Positions 11,645 through 23,300 of a stretch of 64,000 nucleotides of DNA are shown piece by piece. The notes under the pieces are model-generated. The model did no database searches. It had not been told where the DNA came from and was given only the letters and a program-made list of their open reading frames with translations. Source of the DNA: Yamagishiella unicocca (Eukaryota > Chlorophyta > Chlorophyceae > Chlamydomonadales > Volvocaceae). The translations under genes and the position numbers were made by a program. Position 1 is the stretch's first letter; each line of letters begins with the position of its first letter. The stretch is from NCBI GenBank assembly GCA_003116995.1, contig BDSL01000011.1, positions 1,364,001 to 1,428,000 of the forward strand, given 5' to 3'.

Positions 11645-11750
11645 CTGATCAACCGATCAACTGATCAACCGATCAACCGATCAACTGATCAACCGATCAA
11701 CTGATCGACCGATCAACTGATCAACCGGTCAACTGATCAACCAGCAAGCC
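11645..11750. repeat. GATCAACC/GATCAACT octamer array
   Basis: Alternating octamers GATCAACC and GATCAACT repeat about 13 times, so the effective period is 8 or 16 bp. The array contains many GATC sites and short palindromes (TTGATCAA). It lies between uS5m and the candidate small gene at 11729-12479 and overlaps the stop of the latter. Confidence 0.93.
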
Positions 11751-12479
11751 GGTCCAGCCTGCGCCGTAGCACAGAATGCCAGCTGCGGGTGGGAGCGCAC
11801 ACCGAGTCGCGGGCTACCGACCCCCTCCTCGTTCGTACACCGGCTGAATGTACGGCACCCACACCACGCTGTCTTCCCTAGTACCCTCAGACAGCAGCTT
11901 GTGGCATTCTCAACAACCAACCGCCCACCCACCCACCCAACCGCAACTGCAACCGCCCACCCACCTGGGGTCGCCTGGACGTCTCCGGACCCCCCGGCTC
12001 ATGCGACATCAACCCCTGTAGACGGCAGCAGCGGCCAAGAGAGTTTAGGGAGTTTAGGAGAAGGGTGTGCAGAGGCTGTGCAGGGGCGGGACATACGCAT
12101 ACGCCTATGGTGACCCTATGGTGACCCTATGGTGACCCTATGGTGACCCTTGTGATGGTGATGATGGTGGTGGTGGCGGCGGTGGTCGAGGCGAAAGAGG
12201 GCAGCAACAGAATCGCGACAGGGGTCTCGTCGGAGGTCGCGGCCTGGCCCCTTCCCCCCCAGTCCTGGGCCCTCTTGCGCCAGCTCACCCTCAGGTCTGG
12301 CGGCTCATCGTCCTTTGACGTGTGAGGTAGTGCAGTCTGCGAGCCGGCCACACGCCGTAAATAGGTTGGGTCCTGTGCAGGCGTGAAGGCCTGCTCAGCG
12401 CAGGCCGGGGGGGGACTGGGCAATGTGGAATCCCCGAGCTGCAGCTTACCGAGTCCTCGCCGTCACCGTCTTCCGACAT
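11729..12479 (-). CDS. Candidate small acidic-N-terminus protein, 4 short exons
   Basis: Four short exons join in phase 0 throughout: 12479-12450, 12372-12289, 12015-11965 and 11782-11729. They give a 72-aa product beginning MSEDGDGEDS, then DPTYLRRVAG and SKDDEPPDLR, and ending with a Cys/Ala-rich tail. Donors are GTAAGC, GTGAGC and GTGGGT, and all acceptors end in CAG. The stop codon falls inside the GATCAACT tandem repeat, which is odd for a real gene end. Nothing matches a family I recognise. It could be a genuine small gene, the 5' exons of a longer gene, or coincidence. Confidence 0.3.
12103..12150. repeat. 11-bp minisatellite CCTATGGTGAC
   Basis: About four copies of CCTATGGTGAC are followed by a TGATGGTGG-rich stretch. 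They lie in an intron of the candidate small gene. Confidence 0.9.
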
Positions 12480-14542
12480 ATCTGTTGACGAAGCCCCACG
12501 GCTCTGCGATGGCGACCATAATTTTAAGCGAGGGGCGATGATTTGACGCGTCGTCACGCGAGCGCGACCCAATCCGCGCTCACCTGAACTACCGATCCCA
12601 ATACTGATAGAGGTCCAGAAATGGACGGCGCTGATGCCGCAAAGCCCATAGGCACTGTCGTCGGCAGCGCCGACACCTGGTGCCCAGGCCATCACAGCCG
12701 TGGCGCTTCAAAAGTTTGCAAACCCCGTCATGGCAGTTGCTGATGCCTACGCTTATATGTACCGCACCTGCATGCCTCCTTGGCGAAGGCCCCGCAGCAT
12801 GGCGCAGGTAGATAGTGCACCAGTCGCGACCGGACTACTTTGCATTCTCCCTAACGCTGACTGCAACACAGAACTAGCGCTACTGCTTTGATTGCTGACA
12901 GCAGAGCGCAGTGATCCTTGGCAGTCTGCAAGTGCGCGACAAGCGCCTCTTAGCAGGTGCCGCTGCGCCATGTTCTACCCGTGCAGGCAACAGTTGCGCC
13001 CTAGAGGATGAATGAAGGTCAATGTCCTCAATTTCCTCAAACCTAGGCACCAGTGCCGCGAGCAATTGCATGCACGTGAATCAAAAGTAGCTAAAGTATT
13101 GTAGTGAACTGCTAAACTTTAATGCATACAATAGGAGACTGAGCAGTCCTTCGTTAAGGGTGGCACAGTACAAGTTATGCACAACGGAGTGGTTGATGAA
13201 AGGCGGTTCCGGAGCTAAGAGACGTTCATACCCTTGCTCTGCCACACCCTGTCCCTCGTCAGGCACAGCAGTGCGGTTAACGTTCACCGGCATCCATAAC
13301 TTTTTCGGACACACACACACGCGCACACACATGCTTGTGGGCTTTGAGTCCCCTTTCTCCCTCCCTAAATGCCACGTCATGCGCGTAGTTGTTAAACGCC
13401 GCCTTCTCATCATAGCACGACCGTCATATGACCTAGAAGTTCTTTCGCGTTCTGGCGCTTTCCTTACTGGCTGCATTAGCGCACAAACCGATGCTGAGTC
13501 TGTGCGCTCGTTTGCCACTTGGAGCCGCAGGCTACAGCTAGGCCGGTGCACGCCCATGCCGGTCAAGGCCAATGGTTTTAGAATCGTTGGTCCCTGCTGG
13601 TCGTGGGCCGTCAGCAGTTAGTCCTCTCTACCTTGTCTCGTACCATGGCACACCGTGGGCTACTGCCAGTGATTGGCTCCGGAACCCATGCCGGTGAAAC
13701 GTGCGTGCCGGCGCTGGGGCGTGACGCAGAGGCTGCAGCATGCAGCACGGCCCAGAAGCAAGGAACAGCCAGGGACGTCATGGCACAATGCTCTCGGTGG
13801 CGCGCTTGGAGGCGTGCTTTACACCCCACGGGGCATTGGCGTCCGGAAGGTCGAACGCGTCACGAATGCATGCACGGTGTACCAAGCCCACTCGGGCGCC
13901 TACCTTTGCCCACTATTGCCCACTTTCCCATAAAAGCAATGAGGAGAGGCGCCGCTGCGGTCAATTAATACACAAGAAGAAGACACAAATCAACACACGA
14001 GTAAACAAACCCACCCAGCCACAGCCACACACACACACCTGCAAAGGGCCCCGAATACTAGCCTCGCGCGCTTGCGAAGCACACATGCGCTTGATATGCC
14101 CCCGCAGGGATGCGTCAATCCCCCGGGGAGGGCGGAGACGTCCGCTCCGCCCAAAAGCAAAAGCACGTAAAGGGCGACCCAAGTCGAGTGCCGTACACAA
14201 CGCGGTCCCTTCGCTGCGGCAAGCGCCGCAGCGACTAATACACACGGGTCGCCACACTGGTGAATGCGCCTCCCTCCATCGTTCATCCATGCCAGTGTGC
14301 ACGTGTCGGTGTGACATAAACCAATACACGTAATATCGCGTACGACGGCCCGCGCAACAGATACTGCAGTGCCTTTTTGGCGCACCAAGAGTCGCTCCAG
14401 GACGCGCGCCTTTCAGTCAACCGACCATCCCCCCTGGAGCGAGCGTGGACAGCTCGTGCCGGCCCCCCTAGTCGCCTCGCCCGCCCGCGCGCGCGCTCCG
14501 CTGCGCGTATGCGTTTTGCAAGAGGAAAATATGAAGAAGAGG

Positions 14543-14590
14543 TCAGCTTGGAAGTAGAGAGCTAGGGCTTGGAAGTAGAGAGCTAGGGCT
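14543..14590. repeat. 21-bp direct duplication
   Basis: Two adjacent copies of GCTTGGAAGTAGAGAGCTAGG occur in otherwise unassigned DNA. Confidence 0.85.
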
Positions 14591-16061
14591 GGGCTGTCTT
14601 CTGACCGCCCTTCTCACTGGGTGCGCCGCACACCGTCTAACGCAACCGCCAGCGCACGTGCGCTCTCAGTCGTTGGGCGAAATGGCGCGCTGCAGCGCCC
14701 CCACAGCGCCCTCGCCGCAGCGTCGAAATCGAAAACAAGGTTTCGCAGTCAGTTAGCCCACTCGCCCAAGCGGCGCATGGCCTCGTCCGTCATGGCCTCG
14801 TCCATCATGCCCTCGTCTATCATGGCCTCCGCAGTGCCCCGAATGCCCGTCAAAGAGGCAATGCACCTCCGCGCAAGAATCCGCTGCAGCATCCACCTCC
14901 CGCAGCAACCCGTCGCCCCGCCCGTGCTGCGAGGCGGACCAAACCCCTCCTCAGCAGCAGCACATGACGCCGGGTAGGTGGCACGTATGCGGCATTCCCC
15001 CGACCACAGTCGTCGAAGGCAAGGAGCCAGTCGTCACAAGCGCGCGTCACCTGCCGTTGCGGTAGTGGCAGGCCTCCCAAGGTCTTGGCCGCGTGGATAC
15101 GTAAAAGCGAATACGATAACACACACACACACACACATATGCTCCGTGGGCCGCGGAGACCGCTAGTCAAGCATCACACACGGCCGTCTCCTCATGGACT
15201 TGCCACACCGCGCAAGGCGGTTGCAGCGGAGGGTGGGTGGTCGTGGGCGAAATCCGCCGCCGCCGCCGCCGCGGCACCGCCCCCATCCGTAGCGCTGCAT
15301 GCGACGCACCGCAGGCGCCCAGCAGGACAACAACCAAGCGATGCCGTACATTCGTTGCCGTACATTTGAGGCAGTCAGATCGCCCATCGCTGAGAGCGGC
15401 GTGCATGCGGCACACGTTAGGAGTTCATGGCCTCAAAAGGACCGCTTGGAGACGCGACGTGCCACGTGACGTGAGGCAGCAAGCCACGTGGCACCACCGC
15501 AGTGCGGCACATCGTCTCCGAAACCAGTCCTCCGCGGGAAACGGCAACGGCCGCCCCTGGCGCCTAAACAGTACACGGGCAGCATCGAGGTGCTATCAGT
15601 CCGAGGCTCGCCCTGCGGACCTCCTCGGCGCATGGAACTCTCGCAGGCGGCGGTATCCACGGTATCCACTCCCTTGTGCAGGGCGGCGACGGCTCGCCAG
15701 CGCACGCGGCCACGCGCGGATTGTTGCGCGACTGGCAGGTTAACCGTCGGGTTGGTTGGTGGGTTGCAAAAATATAAAAACGGTCCTGCGAGCCGAGCCG
15801 AGTACCTCCTCCTCTTCCGCGTCTCACTTAGCCGGCCTTGGCGGCGGTACGGACAGTGTCGTAATGTTTCCTGTGCAGGCGGCGGCACGAGCCTCGCACC
15901 AGCTGCACGTGCTGACGGACCGAACCAGTGTACATGCCGCAGTTGGTTGGGTACGCGAGGGAGTGCTATCGCGCGGCGGGCGAGTTGCGCCTCGTCCACG
16001 ACTGTACAACAACCAGCCATGTCTCCTTCCCCACCCGACCCGCCCCGACCCGCCCCATCCC

Positions 16062-16215
16062 GCCTTCCACAGCCTCCTGGAACCCAACCCAACAGACTAC
16101 TCCCAGCCGTACTCCCAGCAGAGCTTCCACAGCCTGCCGGAACCCAACCCAACAGACTACTCCCAGCCGTACTCCCAGCAGAGCTTCCACAGCCTGCCGG
16201 AACCCAACCCAGCCA
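16062..16215. repeat. 60-bp tandem repeat 3' of the RRxEDLPAAPSP gene
   Basis: Two full copies and a partial third of a 60-bp unit are present, with GGAACCCAACCCAACAGACT, ACTCCCAGCCGTACTCCCAG and CAGAGCTTCCACAGCCTGCC as its three parts. The inner CCAGCCGTACTCCCAGC is the inverted counterpart of the Gln-Pro-Tyr-Ser array coded at 17215-17260 in the neighbouring gene. The duplicated frame is open on both strands, which creates a spurious 419-codon plus-strand ORF. Confidence 0.88.
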
Positions 16216-16323
16216 GCCGGCGATGTCGTGAAGCTCTGCTGGAGAGGATACCGTTGCCCCCCTCCGTCTGCTCGCCAACATTCTCTTCTTGGGCCACCCA
16301 CCATCGTCATCGCCCTTTGGTTT

Positions 16324-16350
16324 GTCGGCCGTGGATTCGCGGTTATAATT
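16324..16350 (+). repeat. Dispersed repeat family A, partial copy
   Basis: The segment GTCGGCCGTGGATTCGCGG followed by TTATAATTTATTCC shares the GGCCGTGGATTCGCGG core with 9821-9860 and 34769-34810 but has a different tail. Confidence 0.55.
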
Positions 16351-16419
16351 TATTCCCCGCCCCGCACGCGGCGGACGGACACAGTGCGTGCGTGCACATG
16401 CACCCCGGCGCAGCCCTTT

Positions 16420-19400
16420 TCAGTCCGACAGGTCCTGCAGCAAGCTGCTGTCGTCAACGATCGCCAGACGCCCCTCATCCAGCTCCCGCTGCTGCTCCCG
16501 CTGCTGCGACGACGACCAAGGCGAGCCCGGCGCCACCAACCCATCGCCGCCGCCTCCCGAGGGCCGCCACGCCTGGGACAAGGCGAACGGCAAGGGCGAC
16601 CGCGCCCCATTGGCATGGCTCCGAAACGCAGCTCGCGAGGAGTCCGGCCGGAGGCTGCGGGAGGCGCTGGGGCTGGGCGCCGCGGGCAGGTCCTCAGGTC
16701 GGCGGGATACTCCGACCGCGCCTCCCGAGGGAGACGCTGGCGCGCGGGGGCTGTCCACCAGAGCAACCCACCGACCTGCCTGCGGGTCCGTGCCGCGGGA
16801 GCTGCCGCCGCTGCTGCCGACGCCGCCCGCCAGGCTGCGGGAGTTGCCGGGGCTGGGGGCGGCTGGCAGGTCGTCCAGCCGCCGCGAGAAGCCGACGCTC
16901 TGCAGGGGTGCGCCTTGGGGCTGGGTCTGGGTCTGGGTCCCGGCAGCAGCCGGGGCGAAGCGGGGGCTGGGCGGCGCTGGTTGGTACACCATCCTTGCGG
17001 CGGTGGGGGTGCTAGCGGTGGCGATGTGGGTGGGGCTGCTGGCGGGGCTGCTGGCTCCGAAACTGGTCCTGGGGGCGACTCGGACGGCGGTCACTTCCCC
17101 GTAGGGCGCGGTGCCGCCGCCGGAGGCGACCGGGCTGTCCGGGGGCCTTATGCTGGGTACGTCGCCCCGCCAGGAGGTTTTGGGACTGCGAGGTGTGAGC
17201 TGCTGCTGCTGCTGGGAGTACGGCTGGGAGTACGGCTGCGAGTACGGCTGGGAGTACGGCTGGGGCTGGTGTGGGTCGGCAGGCGTCTGTGGGGGAGGTT
17301 GCGAGGCATTGGGGTGAGGGCGGCGGGGTTGGATTGGTTGCGGCCGGAAGCCGAGCCCGAGTGTGGGCGATGAGCTCGCGAGTGAAGCAATGCGTGTCAC
17401 AAGGGGGGAGGGGGGGCGGGCGACAACTCCCAATGGCCACGGAATGCGGACGGGCACTGCCGGCACCATGCCGTTGGACTGGAAGCCATCAACCGACAGC
17501 GGGGGTGTGCGGAGAGACGGGACTGTCCGGTGACAGCACCACAGCGCAGGGGCATTGGTGGCGCACTTACCATGGTCCCGCTGGGCTGCTTGACCGGCCC
17601 CTGGGCGGGCTGCGCCGGCCGCGGAGCCCCGCCTCCCGGGCTGGCGGGTGTGCTGGCACCGCTCCTACCGCCCGCCAGGCTGCGGGAGTTGCTGGGGCTG
17701 GGTGCTGCCGGCAGGTCCTCCGGCCGCCGCGAGAAGCCCACTGAGGAGCCCCCGCTGGACATGCTGGGCTGCGAGATCAGGACGCGGCGCAGGGTGCCGC
17801 TGGCCTGGCTGCCGGGGGTGTCTGGGGTGCTGGCGGCGCTGCCGCCAGCCAGGCTGCGGGAGTGGCCGGGGCTGGGGGCTGCCGGCAGGTCCTCCAGCCG
17901 CCGAGAGAAGCCCACTGACGGCTGCGGCCTCGCGGCTTGGGAGACGCCGCCGCTGGAGAGCGCGTATGTGGTCCTGCCGTTGAAGCTCCCTGGGAGGGGG
18001 GGCAGCAGCGTGCCGGGTGCGGGTGTGGGTGCGGGTGCGGGTGCGAGGTTAGGTACAGCGCAGCAGACCGGAGCCGTGCACGGCAAGAGACGCTGAGTGG
18101 GAGGCGTGTACCTCGTGCAAGAGGCTCTGGGTTGCAAGGAAAGCCCGTGTAGGAAAGGCACTGGGTTGGAAACGCCCGTAAGCTAAACCGTATGCTGCAT
18201 CTCGCTGCTGTATTACGGCGCACGTGTGATGCGGTCTGTGAGGCGGGGCCGCAGGTGTCCACTGACGCCGGGCCATATTCCCCAGCCGCCAGCCCGAGCC
18301 GCAGTACAACTCCAAAACGTTTCGGCTCAAAACGTTTCGGCCCAAAACGTTTCGGCTCAGCACGTTTCGGCTCCAAACCAGCTTTTCCTCAGCGCCTCTG
18401 ACAGTATACCCGAAACACCAGCCGCACCGACGCTCGCGGTGCAGTTTCCGCACCAACACCCGTGCGTCCACGCGCCCCGGCTGGCTGGCTCACCTGGGGC
18501 GCTCTCTGCGACGGGCACCCACGCCATCCCGCCCACCCGCCTCGGCGGCGGCTCCTCGAACCCCGCGCTGCGCTGCGGGTGCAGCGACGTGGGGCGTCCG
18601 TGGGAGGAGTACAAGGTGGCGTCCGTCCGCGCCTCTTCGTCTTCCTCCTCCTGCTCATAACCCGCGGCCGAGGTGACGACGGCGGCCGTCGCCTTGCGGA
18701 AGCGGCGAACCTGCGACTTGTACGACGCGCTGGGCGAGGCGGCCGCCGTGCTGCCGGCGGAGTCGGCGCAGCTGCCGAAGGACGAGTGCGCGGGAGGGTG
18801 CGGCCCCGAGCCCGTCCAGGAGGGGCCGGTGGAGGCGCGGAGGCTGCGTCCCGTGAATGAGTTGGGCGTGGATGGCAACAGGGACAGGTCGCGAGGCCTG
18901 AGCGAGCCGCCCATGTGTGGCGAGCCCACCTCCATCGCGTCCGTGCAGCCCCGCTGCGCAGCGCCCGGTGAGCCCGGGGTCTGGTTCTGGTCGCCCCATG
19001 CGGACGACATGCACACCGCCTTCCGGCTGCGCGCGGATGGCTGCCGCGCCAGGCTCTGCACATCCGGCACCACGGAGGGCAGCTGGTCGACGTCGTCGCA
19101 GTCGCTGCCGTCGCCGTCATCGCCACCGACGCGCATCAGCAGCGCCAGCGCCAGCGGCGCTGGCGCCGCCGACAGATACGACCGCCGGCTGAGCGGCGAC
19201 TGGGGGGCCGCCGACAGGTCGGAGCGGCGGGGCGACTGCGGGACGTCCTTGCACGCGCCTCTGCCGCCGCCCCCCGGTGGCGCCGGTGGCGCCATCGGCG
19301 CGTGCAGCAGCATGGTCCTCCGGTGGAGCTGCTGCGGGCCTGATGTGACGGGGGAGCCGGGGCACTGCGCTGGGCCCGGCCCGTTGATGGAGTCAAGCCC

Positions 19401-20302
19401 CAGGTGGCCCCCCGGCCCCACGTCGTACATCTGTCGCGCGACGACGGGCCGCTGCGACGGCGGGTGCGGCCGCCTGGGCCCGAGGTCCTGCTGCTTGCTG
19501 GCGGTCGAGGTTGCTACTGCCGGCGCCGTGGCCGTTGCTGCTGCTGCTGCTGATGATGATGATGATGCGGCTGTGCGAGGCTGGCGGGAAGGGGTCGGGT
19601 GCTGCGCCGTTTACGGAGGGCGCTGTGTTGCTCTTCCAGCGGCGCTGGCGGGAAGGGAGATTGCGTCGGGCCTCTGGGAAGCCCCGCCTCGGCCCGGCAG
19701 GAGCAGCTGGGCGCTAGTTGAACACTGGAGGCGTTGGAGTGCGAGGGCTCGCTAGGAGGGGGGCGGGAGACGGGTAAAGACAACAGAATGGGGTAAGAGG
19801 GAAGCGCAGGGGAATGTTTCTGTAGAATGCTAGGTTATGGTCGGCGACTTCGGGCCAGGAGCGCTTTCGCCGTCGCGTCTGGACCTGCCCTCATAAATCC
19901 ACGTGTAAGGAGGTAGTTTGCAGCTGTCATCAGTGCCTACTGCCAACACAAATGGCGGCACTAACGGCAGTCCTTGGGACCATCCGACCGATATCCCGTA
20001 CGCGGAAAGCAATACTCTGCCCCTCACGCCATGCGAATTCCCAGCCGCATGGCCTCTGCGCATTATCGATAGCTGAGTTAGGTACCCAAGCGCCGCCCTC
20101 ACGGTGGGTGTTATGTGCGCACCTGAGCTGGTACTGAAGTCCCCGAAACGACACGAGCTCAGGTTTCCTTATAAGCTGTTCGTAAAGCCTACAGCCCCGT
20201 GGCGGGAAACGCGCGTAAGCCTTTGCGGCCGGAGCCGGTACGTACAATGCGGGGCACCTAGAGCAGGCCAAAAACGCTGGGTGATACAAGCTATTTGCAC
20301 AC
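16420..20302 (-). CDS. Disordered protein with four-copy RRxEDLPAAPSP repeat, 5' end unresolved
   Basis: Minus-strand exons 20302-20123, 19497-18494, 17989-17571 and 17478-16420 join in phase and give 886 codons to a TGA at 16420, entering in phase 2 so the 5' part is missing. The first exon is a compact Cys- and aromatic-containing segment (GCRLYEQLIRKPELVSFRGL). The rest is Ser/Pro/Gly-rich and probably disordered. Four copies of a roughly 25-residue unit with core RR[LP][ED]DLPAAPSP then SRSLAGG are coded near 17919-17845, 17742-17671, 16900-16825 and 16715-16645. A Gln-Pro-Tyr-Ser tandem run (17260-17215) precedes copies three and four. The protein ends LLQDLSD. The entry of exon 19497-18494 is the least certain junction, since an alternative acceptor near 19580 exists. 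I do not recognise a family. Upstream candidate pieces are listed separately. Confidence 0.65.
18128..18160 (+). repeat. Dispersed repeat family B, diverged partial copy
   Basis: The segment GGGTTGCAAGGAAAGCCCGT followed by GTAGGAAAGGC resembles the head of the family B repeats at 2397 and 10246. It lies in an intron of the RRxEDLPAAPSP gene. Confidence 0.45.
18310..18380. repeat. 15-bp repeat around AAAACGTTTCGG
   Basis: Four tandem copies of a 15-bp unit with core AAAACGTTTCGGCTC lie in the intron 18493-17990. Each unit contains the palindrome AAACGTTT; the last copy reads GCACGTTTCGG. Confidence 0.9.
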
Positions 20303-23300
20303 CTGAACAGGGATGATATCTTCTGCCATCTTTCTTCCGCAAGCGTGGCGAGGAGGCAATAAGGTCGTCGGACGAGGTCCGTGGGCGTGGCCAGGTTTGT
20401 AAAAAGCCGTCGTGGAACAGGCCAAAGCTTACTCGTGAAAGTATAATTGTGTATCAGCGCAAAAATGCTGCAAGAAGCTGCCGCTGACGCTTGAGACTGA
20501 CTGGAGAGGCCCGAGCGATATTAAAGTAAACAAAGTATAAACACTGTACGCACGTCGGTGAGTTGTCAAGATAGAGTCTCGGCTGAAGCCTAGTCATCGC
20601 CTTGCGTAAAATTCAGCCTGAACACGTTGTGAAGCGGACTCGGAATATAGCTATCCGCGCTTCAGATGGATTGCGCATTATTATGTTATCCTGTAATCCC
20701 TTACGCAGCATTATTTTCCAAGTGGGCAAGGGACTCACGTGTATGCTTAACTGGGGCTTCGTAAAGAGCACCGGCTGTATTGGTGGGCATCAGATGGATT
20801 CCTTCTGTGGATGCCTTAGGTGGATTCACTATTGACAGGCTTGAACAACGTATGGAGTTGCGCAATTACCATGGCTGCGTGGATTCCTATTTTCTAGATC
20901 GTACAAGCTCGCGAGCCTTTGCGTGTCATAACGACCAGGAATTGATTCTTTAGCCAAACCCAGCCAAACCCTTCATATGTCTAAGCCATCAAAGCAAGTA
21001 ACGGGTCTACACTGCCATCTTGGCCTCATCTCCTAGCTACTTTAATCGTCGAAAGCCCGACGCGCCAGCTGTGCACGCATGATCCAAATCTTCGGTCGGC
21101 CACGCTCCTGTCTTGAGACATATCAATGCGTATTTACGGTGTGTCCACTTGTTCTGCTTTGTGCCGCATCATATACCGGTGTGCAAAAGCCCTTGGGGGA
21201 ACGGAGCGAAGTCCATATTTTGAGGGGGTATGTTACTACGTCGCATTGCGCACTCACGGCCTTTGGCAGGTATTCGCCTTTCAACAACATTTTCACATGG
21301 AACTGATGTGCACCGATATAAGTCCAAACCCGAGTTTCGCGTGTGCGCTCGTGTGGAAAACGGCCCATGGTGTTTAGCGTCACGAGGCGTCAGATGCATG
21401 GGTAAAAAAGCGGCGATAACCAAACATCTGAAACCTTTTTTGCTGATAAAACCCAGTCACAGAACAGAACATTTTGGGGAGTTGTAAACGCAGCCCTTAG
21501 GGCTGACGACCGGCATGACATAGGACAGCTTATTTACCGAGCTCTGTACAGTGCGAACAGGGCGTTCAGTCAGGTGCACACACGTTTCGCAAAGGCCACA
21601 CAACGTGGTATCGCAGACTTGGCCGTGGCTTTGTCGGTCGCAGCCCTATCAACTATTGGCTTTGGGGGCGACTACGGTTTACCCCTGTTTACCGGGTTAA
21701 CTACCGATGTGGGCGTCCCGGTGAGTCGGACGCTCGGACCAAACGCGACCAAACCTTCCTAGGTTTGTTCTCAATCAGCGCCCAGCTGCCGTTTCGCCGG
21801 CTTCTGCGCTTGCCCCTTACATGTTGGCGGTCTCTTCGGTTTTGGAAGACTGGCGCGCGCATACATGTCACTGTGCAGGTGGGGGGCTGGGCGCCGTAAC
21901 CGTATTACCCACCTCAACCATCACAATGGCCACCCTTGACATCTGAAAGCCGCCATCCGCTGTCCGCCCCAACCTGGGCCGCACACCTGAAATCAATAGG
22001 TGCTTACCGATAAACAACTTAAAGCATGGATACAGTCAACTCTTGTCAACTCGTAAGGTCCCATTTCTCGTGTAGTACAGCAGTAATAGAACGGTAACAT
22101 CACAGTTGTAAGCGCTGGACGCGGCCGAAGGTGAAATGTGCCTGTAGCACTTTCTCGGGTTGGGACGTGATGTTAGTGCTTATTTTATGGTGGGCTTCAG
22201 ACCAAAAGGCATAATCGTCGGGCGCATCGGCGGGCACTGAGGAGATGAAAGTGACCGAAACCCAGCCGCACCACACCAATGGCAAACCACACAGGCGCCA
22301 ATCAGCAGTCCAGAGGCAATAACAGCAGCAGCCAGTACCCTAGGGGGAATTTGCGCTGTAGTCTCCTCCATCAGGAACCAACCGCCAACATACCTACCAG
22401 GCCCTCAACAGGAGAACCGCCAAAACACAACTAGAAATGTTGCCCGCCTTCCATCCGAGTAAGCACAAGCAGCGAGCAGGACACAGCGACTCGGGAAAGA
22501 GGAAAACAAGATGCACGGAAAAAACATGTCACCACGGAGCAGGGGCGGACAGAAGATCAACCCCACGGACCCCCACCCCACGGACGCCGACCGGGTCTTC
22601 TCGCCCCCCCCCCGGCCCCCGACCTCTCAAGGGACTGCAGGATGAACCGGCACTCAGCAATGGTATTGCCGCCGTTAAGGCAAAAGAAAAGACCTAGCAG
22701 TAAACGGTACGGGTTTGGTCGGTAGGAGGTTCAAGAAGGCCGAGCCCACCAGCTGTGCGGCCGAGAGAAACCTAGCTGGTTGGCAATGGGGAGGTACATG
22801 GAGATCGAAGCAGCCGCTAAGCACCCCTCGCTTGTGGCACTTCGGAGGCTCGAATAGAAACAGCTGAACTGCCGGAATCCGAATGAATCGACGACCTGGT
22901 GGCCTTGGCAGTTTGTCGGGCCGCCCGACAAAACCTATTTCACAGCCCCTTTACCGGTTAATTACAAACGAGCTGCAAACGTTGGCCAACGAGGCTGAAG
23001 GTCGAAGTCTGTCCGTGGAGCTCGTTGCACCTCGATTTGAGCCCAGAACTTACACAGCCGCCAGAGGTTTTTAATCAACAGGACCCACCAGCTATCGACC
23101 GGCCGTTTCTACAACTGCCGCTGTTGCGGCAACAGCCGCCACCCAGAGCGTGCATTAGGTGCTGATCGGCCGCGGCCGATGCCGCTCGGTGTCCCTCCCG
23201 CACCCGCACTGCAACTACGTGACCCGAGTCGTCGGTACCCCCACTCCCCTGGCCCACGGCCGCCTCAGACAATCTGGTCCTTACAATTATACGTCCCATG

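Larger units (their letters stand above)
12480..16419. other. Unresolved spacer with candidate exons
   Basis: No complete gene could be assembled in this 3.9-kb interval. Minus-strand pieces that look exon-like are 14219-14039 (acceptor CCGCAG, donor CAG|GTGTGTG, containing GHIKRMCASQARE), 15042-14987 (VTRACDDWLLAFDDCGRG, acceptor CGGCAG, donor TAC|GTGCCA) and a reading near 14895-14756 containing EAMIDEGMMDEAMTDEAMRR over a trinucleotide-like repeat. A 163-codon open frame on the minus strand (13572-13081) competes with one of 153 codons on the opposite strand (13160-13621), and neither shows a family motif. CA/TG dinucleotide runs occur near 13310, 14025 and 15120. Part of this may be a real gene of unknown type. 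Confidence 0.35.

Noticed and set aside
13081..13621. Overlapping 163-codon minus and 153-codon plus frames
   Set aside because: Neither has a recognisable domain, splice context or clear codon bias, and each includes a CA/TG dinucleotide run. They are kept only as part of the unresolved spacer.
14860..14935. FDGHSGHCGG reading as a PP2C phosphatase motif
   Set aside because: The FDGH string occurs in one frame of a region where two other frames are also open, and none of the other PP2C metal-binding motifs is present.
15433..16281. Minus-strand 282-codon frame with GWVPAGCGSSAGSTAGSS repeats
   Set aside because: It lies just past the stop at 16420 and its repeated part is the 60-bp tandem DNA repeat. 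The frame has no splice context or family motif and an opposing plus-strand frame is equally open.
15756..17373. Plus-strand open frames of 419 and 481 codons
   Set aside because: They run antisense to the minus-strand RRxEDLPAAPSP exons and through the 60-bp tandem repeat. Open antisense frames are expected in such GC-rich coding DNA, and the minus-strand exons have matching splice phases.
21258..21302. FHVKMLLKGEYLPKA as a protein-kinase VAVK motif
   Set aside because: No glycine-rich loop, catalytic loop or DFG motif was found nearby on either side, so the resemblance is too short to support a kinase.
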